The notes beneath the pieces are model-generated. The model was given only the letters and a program-made list of their open reading frames with translations. It ran no database searches and was not told where the DNA came from. Positions 42,657 to 47,276 of a stretch of 47,276 bases of DNA are shown here, in pieces. Source of the stretch: SAR86 cluster bacterium. Its GTDB lineage: Bacteria; Pseudomonadota; Gammaproteobacteria; Pseudomonadales; Pseudohongiellaceae. The stretch is taken from the NCBI GenBank assembly GCA_002402175.1, contig NVVJ01000015.1, forward strand, positions 14,839 to 62,114, in the 5' to 3' direction. How positions within the stretch are numbered: position 1 is the first letter of the stretch; each line of letters begins with the position of its first letter. The position numbers and the translations under genes were made by a program.

Positions 42657-43406
42657 ATGCCAACTATTAGTTTATCGATTCAATCTGTCAAATTATTAGC
42701 CGCTGAATTAGTGGTCGTTATTTTGGGCATATTGATTGCCTTACAAGTAGAAGAATGGAGAACAAACCAAACAGAACTCCAAGAAGGAAAAATAGCGTTA
42801 CAAAATATTTTGACTGATCTCGACGAAAATCAAAATAGTTTGAGACGTAATATTTCCGGCTGGGAAAAAGACCTGCAAGCAATAGAGGAACTCTCTTCTC
42901 ATATTCATAGTAGCAATCAACGATCTGCTCAAGTAATTGCCGAATCGATTAGAAATTTGCTAATTACTTCCACGTGGCCTACATCTTCCCCAACATACAC
43001 AGGATTAATTAATAGCAATCGTTTGCATGTTATTCAGAGCGACTCGATAAGAAATAGGCTCTATCGTTACTATGAAGGAGACTTGCCGTTCATGGCGGGA
43101 TACCAGGTAGCAAGAAATGAAGTTCGCAGAGGTGCCCATGCATCCTTACCTACTGACTTATATAATGTTATTGGTGATTTTGAGGTCGAAAACGCGACAG
43201 TAGTAAGATTAAAAAACGCGGGCGGAGAAGATCTAAATTTAGCCATATTCAAACCATTCTCGGCATTTCCAAGAGACCCAAGTTTTATGTCTTATTTAGG
43301 AAGGTACGGTTCTCGCACCGCTGGCTTGATTGTAAATGGGGAGAGAATTGTAGGAGAAATACAAATTCTACAAGAAGAAATTGAAGACTATTTGAACAAC
43401 CATTAA
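42657..43406 (+). CDS. Cassette 6: N-terminally anchored helical protein, family E-TM-W
   Basis: A 249-residue protein. The N terminus MPTISLSIQSVKLLAAELVV is closely related to that of cassette 8. The single membrane helix is at about 14-31, with Glu17 and Trp34 sixteen residues apart (EEWRTNQ follows). Helical segments are KIALQNILTDLDENQNSLRRN and AQVIAESIRNLL. SSPTYTGLINSNRLHVIQSDSIRNRLYRYYEG in the middle is matched in cassette 8 by a similar SLVSDSQLRDSLNNYYMG. Near the C terminus DPSFMSYLGRYGSR has the conserved Phe, followed by a helix to the end. The function is unknown, and no catalytic residues stand out. Confidence 0.78.
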   Translation: MPTISLSIQSVKLLAAELVVVILGILIALQVEEWRTNQTELQEGKIALQNILTDLDENQNSLRRNISGWEKDLQAIEELSSHIHSSNQRSAQVIAESIRNLLITSTWPTSSPTYTGLINSNRLHVIQSDSIRNRLYRYYEGDLPFMAGYQVARNEVRRGAHASLPTDLYNVIGDFEVENATVVRLKNAGGEDLNLAIFKPFSAFPRDPSFMSYLGRYGSRTAGLIVNGERIVGEIQILQEEIEDYLNNH

Positions 43407-43417
43407 GAACATACGAA

Positions 43418-43476
43418 ACATAACAACTAAATCAAGGTGATGCGCTACACGCATTTCATTATTGAAAGCGTTATGT
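43418..43476 (+). other. attC site f
   Basis: The cleanest site in the array. The left simple site ACATAAC (43418-43424) and right simple site GTTATGT (43470-43476) are perfectly complementary and give 59 bp. The interior has AAATCAAGG, a GATGCGCTACACGCATTT hairpin and ATTATTGAAAGC. Confidence 0.92.
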
Positions 43477-43506
43477 GCTGATAGAAGCTGAGAGAGTAAA
43501 TAGAAT

Positions 43507-43962
43507 ATGGACAAGCTCAACAAATGGCTCACGCTTATAGCAAACCTGGGAGTACTGATTGGGATCGTTTTTGTCGCGATAGAAATTCAACAAAATACTC
43601 AAGTAAGTCGCAGCATAGCAATTGATTCAATTCAGAATGCTTCAAGAGAACAGCTAATGGCCATGGTGCTGGATGAATCATTGCTCGCGCTAGAAATGAA
43701 GGCCAGGCATGAAGAGGAGTTGTCTCTCCAAGAAAGAGCTAGGCTTTCATATTATTATGAGGCAACCCTAAGGCATTTGGAAAATGCATTTCTACAAAAC
43801 GAGGCCAATTTACTAACAGATGACTTGTTAGAGTCTCACGAAGTAGACGTTCGAGGTATGACTCAGAATCATGGCTTTGCACAAAGATACTGGGAAGGAC
43901 ATAAATCTATGTTTAGTATTGAATTTCGTGAATATGTAGAAGGTCTTTTAAGAAGCCCGTAA
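43507..43962 (+). CDS. Cassette 7: small membrane-anchored protein of unknown function
   Basis: A 151-residue protein with one N-terminal helix (about 8-26, LTLIANLGVLIGIVFVAIEI) followed by QQNTQVSRS. The rest is an acidic helical domain (SIAIDSIQNASREQLMAMVL ... ARLSYYYEATLRHLENAFLQN). It does not have the Glu-helix-Trp arrangement of cassettes 3, 5, 6 and 8, although it has the same general anchored-helical layout. Similar small proteins are common among uncharacterised marine cassette genes, in my recollection. The function is unknown. Confidence 0.75.
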   Translation: MDKLNKWLTLIANLGVLIGIVFVAIEIQQNTQVSRSIAIDSIQNASREQLMAMVLDESLLALEMKARHEEELSLQERARLSYYYEATLRHLENAFLQNEANLLTDDLLESHEVDVRGMTQNHGFAQRYWEGHKSMFSIEFREYVEGLLRSP

Positions 43963-43980
43963 GAGCATGAGGCAATCAGC

Positions 43981-44042
43981 ACATAGTAATCAAGTCAAAT
44001 CGAAAGAAGCGCTACGCGCTCCTTTCATTCAGGTCGTTATGT
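43981..44042 (+). other. attC site g
   Basis: The left end is ACATAGT and the right simple site is GTTATGT (44036-44042), for 62 bp in all. The interior has AATCAAGTCAAAT and a perfect AGCGC-TAC-GCGCT hairpin. Two bases of the left end deviate from ACATAAC. Confidence 0.82.
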
Positions 44043-44101
44043 GTTTCGAAAGGGCGGGTCTATATGAAAGCATTTAGTCAAACACATTGGGTTAAGCATC
44101 G

Positions 44102-44824
44102 ATGCCTCTTATAAGTATTCCAAACCAATCCTATCGCTGGCTCCTCGCGGAACTTACTGTAGTCGTTCTGAGTATTCTTTTGGCTTTTCAGATAGAGGAA
44201 TGGCGAGTTAGCAGAAGCGAAAGGTCAATAGAAATTGCCAATCTAGAAGCTATCCTCTCTGATTTAGATGATCGAGAAAGAACAACATCGCAAGTGATCT
44301 ATTTTGCTAGAGAGACTCAACAAGGTATAAGCGAATTTATTTCGCTGATGCAGAACACTCAAAATCTGGATGGAGACGAGTTCATCACTAGTAAGTTAAG
44401 TACTTCGAAGCAGTGGTTATGGGAGAAGTCACGCCTAAATACAAGAGGATACTTCAGCTTTGTTAACATGTCCCTTGTATCTGACTCTCAACTTCGAGAC
44501 TCTTTGAATAACTACTACATGGGCTTTGAATTCTATTTTGATGAAAAAGTCAGCCAATACAACGAAATATGGCGGCAATCCAAGGTAATTTTATTTGAAG
44601 AGTTCGAGTATTCGCCAGTTGAGAATTTTGGGAATTCGCCTAACTTTGTTTGGCGCATTGAAGACCCCAATAAACCCTTCCCCTCCAACCCCGGTTTTGT
44701 ACCGGCCATGGGAAGGCTGTATGATCGCGCTGAAATTATAATTGGAATTGCAGAGACTGGAAATTCAATTTTGACAGATGAATTGCGGCCTGCATTGGAA
44801 AAATACTTGGCTGAACTTAGGTAA
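44102..44824 (+). CDS. Cassette 8: N-terminally anchored helical protein, family E-TM-W
   Basis: A 240-residue protein. The N terminus MPLISIPNQSYRWLLAELTV parallels that of cassette 6. It has one membrane helix (about 14-31), with Glu17 and Trp34 in the same positions and EEWRVSRSERS after it. Helical domain: SDLDDRERTTSQVIYFARET and SDSQLRDSLNNYYMG. Near the C terminus NPGFVPAMGRLYDRAE carries the conserved Phe, followed by a final helix ending EKYLAELR. The function is unknown. No attC follows: the sequence goes straight into the end of dnaE2 after 25 bases, so this cassette is truncated at its 3' side. Confidence 0.78.
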   Translation: MPLISIPNQSYRWLLAELTVVVLSILLAFQIEEWRVSRSERSIEIANLEAILSDLDDRERTTSQVIYFARETQQGISEFISLMQNTQNLDGDEFITSKLSTSKQWLWEKSRLNTRGYFSFVNMSLVSDSQLRDSLNNYYMGFEFYFDEKVSQYNEIWRQSKVILFEEFEYSPVENFGNSPNFVWRIEDPNKPFPSNPGFVPAMGRLYDRAEIIIGIAETGNSILTDELRPALEKYLAELR

Positions 44825-44849
44825 TAACCGCCTCCAATAGAAAGCTTCT

Positions 44850-47276
44850 TTAAGTAAAGTCCCGCGACGATAGCCGCATAGACCCTAGCCAATGGCTAAG
44901 GTCTATCAATTCCCTGGCAATAAAATGAATAACGCCTTCGCTTTTTTGTACATGCCCAACCACACCTATTAGCATTGCCTGCCTTACTATTGGGCGTTGC
45001 TTTTCTCCAAGACTTGGCCAGATAACAACGTTGATAAAGCCGCACTCATCTTCCAGGGTTATAAATGTAACTCCTGATGCTGTCATGGGGCGTTGCCGGC
45101 TAGTAACCAGGCCGCTGATTTTTGCGGTGTCTTCGTTTTCCATAAGCTCAAGATCGCTGGCTGTTGATACCTGAAAATTATTTAGATGCTGGCGAAACAA
45201 AGCTAGCGGGTGACGCCTCAAAGTGAAGCCGGTAGTGTTGTAGTCATTGGTAATATTTTGACTTTCACTAGCAACCGACAGCAATACATCTACACCAAAG
45301 TCGCGGTCGGTAAAACCAGGGTTGGAGTAGAAGCTCAGAGTTAGGCTGGTTCCTGTCGATAGCATTTTCGAGTTTTTATTTTTTGTTCTGAGTGGTTTTT
45401 CTTGTTGAACTTCTACCCCAGAGACCTGCCAAAAGGCTCGGTGACGGTCGCCACTTAGCCCTCGCAAAGCATCGGCAGCGGCCATAGCTTCCAGATCTTT
45501 TTTGTTAATGCCACTGCGAAATACCAAATCCTGAATAGACGAAAATACAACATTGCCACGCGCCTCGCTTACTGCATTCGCGCCAGCTTCAGACAAGCCC
45601 TTGACTAGCCTGAAGCCAATTCGCAGCTTTGGAGTTGTGGTCATCTGGCAGGGTGATTTCTGCTTTTGGTAACTGCTGTCAAATTCAAGCGTGCAGTCAT
45701 AAAAACTTTTATTAATAGCCACAGGCAATACTTCAACACCGTGGCGTTGTGCATCTATTAGTAATTGAGCTGGAGCATAAAAACCCAATGGTTGACTGTT
45801 TAACAGGGCACAGCAGAATGCCGCAGGGTGGTAACACTTGAGCCAGGAAGATACATAGGCAATGAGAGCAAAGCTTGCCGAATGGGATTCGGGAAAACCA
45901 TAGTCACCAAAGCCCTTTATCTGACTAAAAAGCCGCTCCGCGAAGCTTCGCTCGTAGCCTCGTTGCAGCATGCCTCCCACTAACTTGTCCCTATAAGGCT
46001 CCAAACCCCCTTTGCGTTTCCAGGCAGCCATTGCTCGGCGTAGCTGATCTGCCTCACCACCGCTGAACCCGCCGGCCACCATTGCCAGCTTCATAACTTG
46101 TTCCTGAAAAATCGGCACCCCCAGTGTACGCTCCAACGTGTTCCTGACTGCTTCGCTTGGATAGCTCACCGTTTCTTTACCACTGCGGCGATTAAGATAA
46201 GGATGAACCATGTCGCCCTGAATAGGGCCCGGCCTCACAATTGCAATTTGAATCACCAGGTCGTAATAACACCTTGGCCTTAAGCGTGGCAGCATACTCA
46301 TTTGCGCACGAGATTCGATTTGGAAAACCCCAACCGTGTCTGCCTCTGTCATCATGTCATACACTCTAGAGTCCTCAGCTGGAATCTTTTGCATCGTTAA
46401 AGGCTCTTCGCTGTAGGCGCTTATCAGGTCCAGGCATTTCCTCACGGCAGTAAGCATGCCTAGTGCCAATACATCAATTTTTAACAGGCCTAATGACTCC
46501 AGGTCATCCTTATCCCATTGGATTACTGTGCGGTCGGTCATTGCTGCATTTTCGATAGGTACCAGATGAGATAGCAGCCCCTGACTGATAATGAACCCAC
46601 CAACATGTTGCGAAAGGTGTCGAGGAAATCCGATTAGAGATTCGGCAATGTAAATTAGCCTTCGTATTGCTGGATTGACGTAGTCGATATCCGCATCACT
46701 AAGTTGTTCCTCTAGGTTCGAACCCCACCAGTAGGCGGATTTGCTAAGTCGATTCAGGAACTCATCTTCAAAACCCAGTACTTTCCCTACATCTCGCAGA
46801 GCACTGCGTGAGCGATAGGTAATAACAGTTGCAGCAAGTGCTGCACGATCACGGCCGTATTTGCTGTAGATATATTGAATGACTTCTTCGCGCCTGGCAT
46901 TTTCGAAATCAACATCAATGTCTGGCGGCTCATCGCGCTCTCTGGATAAGAAGCGTTCGAACAGAACTTCAATGCGGGCGGGGTCTACCTCGGTAATACG
47001 AAGGCAATAGCAAACTGCCGAGTTGGCCGCCGAACCGCGACCCTGACACAAAATGTGCTGACTACGGGCAAAAGCCACGATGTCATGCACAGTAAGAAAG
47101 TAATGCTCATAATTAAGCTCTTTAATAAGAGTCAGTTCATGCTCGATAATAGTACGAACTTTTGCCGTTACCCCATCCGGCCATCGTTCTTGAATACCTG
47201 CCTCGGTTAACTCCCGTAGCCATGCACTAGGTGTATATCCCTTCGGTACTAATTCGCGGGGGTACTCATAGCGAAG
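44850..47276 (-). CDS. dnaE2: Error-prone DNA polymerase DnaE2, C-terminal part (5' end beyond the window)
   Basis: An alpha-family replicative-type polymerase without proofreading, used with ImuA and ImuB for damage-induced mutagenesis. About 808 residues are visible; a full protein has about 1030, so the PHP domain and start lie off the right edge. The open frame runs without a stop to the window edge, beginning LRYEYPRELVPKGYTPSAWL. The palm region GRGSAANSAVCYCL is followed by PPDIDVDFENARRE with two catalytic Asp. Finger motifs VGVFQIESRAQMSML and FPESHSASFALIAYVSSWLK are present. A C-terminal OB-fold (KISGLVTSRQRPMTASGVTF) follows. The gene converges on the cassette array and not on imuB as in the usual operon. 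Confidence 0.96.
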   Translation of the reverse strand, partial: LRYEYPRELVPKGYTPSAWLRELTEAGIQERWPDGVTAKVRTIIEHELTLIKELNYEHYFLTVHDIVAFARSQHILCQGRGSAANSAVCYCLRITEVDPARIEVLFERFLSRERDEPPDIDVDFENARREEVIQYIYSKYGRDRAALAATVITYRSRSALRDVGKVLGFEDEFLNRLSKSAYWWGSNLEEQLSDADIDYVNPAIRRLIYIAESLIGFPRHLSQHVGGFIISQGLLSHLVPIENAAMTDRTVIQWDKDDLESLGLLKIDVLALGMLTAVRKCLDLISAYSEEPLTMQKIPAEDSRVYDMMTEADTVGVFQIESRAQMSMLPRLRPRCYYDLVIQIAIVRPGPIQGDMVHPYLNRRSGKETVSYPSEAVRNTLERTLGVPIFQEQVMKLAMVAGGFSGGEADQLRRAMAAWKRKGGLEPYRDKLVGGMLQRGYERSFAERLFSQIKGFGDYGFPESHSASFALIAYVSSWLKCYHPAAFCCALLNSQPLGFYAPAQLLIDAQRHGVEVLPVAINKSFYDCTLEFDSSYQKQKSPCQMTTTPKLRIGFRLVKGLSEAGANAVSEARGNVVFSSIQDLVFRSGINKKDLEAMAAADALRGLSGDRHRAFWQVSGVEVQQEKPLRTKNKNSKMLSTGTSLTLSFYSNPGFTDRDFGVDVLLSVASESQNITNDYNTTGFTLRRHPLALFRQHLNNFQVSTASDLELMENEDTAKISGLVTSRQRPMTASGVTFITLEDECGFINVVIWPSLGEKQRPIVRQAMLIGVVGHVQKSEGVIHFIARELIDLSHWLGSMRLSSRDFT

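Larger units (their letters stand above)
38730..44845 (+). mobile_element. Integron cassette array without integrase (CALIN)
   Basis: Eight cassette-like units in a row, all on the plus strand. Each has one gene (or a toxin-antitoxin pair) ended by an attC-like element with matching ends, except the last. I place seven attC-like sites at 39141, 39812, 40746, 41745, 42539, 43418 and 43981. Four sites (39812, 40746, 42539, 43418) and the 41745 site are 59 bp by my alignment. Genes are short, many encode hypothetical membrane proteins, and one pair is HigBA, the usual content of chromosomal integrons. No intI gene is in the window, so this is a stranded array or a fragment. It lies exactly between imuB and dnaE2. 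Confidence 0.85.

Noticed and set aside
38310..44850. CRISPR array or prophage in the accessory region
   Set aside because: The repeated elements are imperfect 59-bp sites with genes between them, not short repeats with spacers, and no phage structural or replication genes are present.
46712..46735. tRNA T-loop-like GGTTCGAACCCC
   Set aside because: It is inside the dnaE2 reading frame, and no acceptor or anticodon stems can be built around it.

Overview
The window looks like chromosome of a free-living, probably marine gammaproteobacterium with moderately AT-rich DNA. The best evidence is the block pepP-ubiH divergent from a zapB-like gene, zapA, 6S RNA and 5-formyl-THF cyclo-ligase (about 31.5-35.7 kb), a gene order typical of Gammaproteobacteria. 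A LexA-controlled imuA-imuB pair, SoxR with a near-canonical operator and gltBD fit this. No finer taxonomic call is justified.

Layout. (1) 0-5.3 kb, minus strand: a molybdenum hydroxylase operon with a Tat-exported [2Fe-2S] subunit, a molybdopterin subunit, an FAD subunit with a four-Cys insert, a membrane cytochrome b and an unknown protein. It is probably a periplasmic oxidoreductase that feeds the quinone pool. (2) 5.3-12.5 kb: long leader and promoter, gltB, gltD and a MAPEG-family membrane gene. (3) 12.5-14.1 kb: soxR, with a 19-bp-spacer SoxR promoter driving a VOC protein and an FMN reductase. (4) 14.2-20.5 kb: a NatAB-like ABC exporter, a zinc-ribbon membrane protein, an ABC exporter coupled to a LysE-like exporter, and an exported methyltransferase-like protein. 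(5) 21.2-26.6 kb: an RND/MMPL transporter, a LolA-like periplasmic protein, an outer-membrane barrel and a TetR regulator, probably one envelope transport system. (6) 26.6-35.7 kb: the ubiI-like / ubiH / pepP / zapA / 6S / fau neighbourhood. It is interrupted by a MaoC hydratase, a DUF1499 lipoprotein and a BlaI - M56 (BlaR1-like) - TonB sensor cluster preceded by a 41-bp near-perfect palindrome.

(7) 36.0-47.3 kb is the most interesting part. imuA and imuB, under a LexA box, converge on dnaE2, which is on the opposite strand and runs off the window edge. Between them lies about 6 kb in which every gene points the same way and is followed by an attC-like recombination site. I read this as a cluster of integron cassettes without an integrase (CALIN). 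I place seven attC-like sites, five of them exactly 59 bp between their simple sites by my alignment. The three nearest dnaE2 keep a GTTATGT right end and the others are decayed. The cassettes carry a HigBA toxin-antitoxin, a secreted beta-propeller protein, two small membrane proteins and four divergent members of one family of N-terminally anchored helical proteins. In that family a Glu sits just before the single membrane helix, a Trp just after it, and a conserved Phe precedes the C-terminal helix. Repeated sampling of one uncharacterised family in neighbouring cassettes is the best candidate here for an undescribed system.

Limits: everything was read by eye. Family names come from motif recognition, not searches. 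Several starts were moved from the longest open frame to a better ribosome-binding site, as noted per gene.
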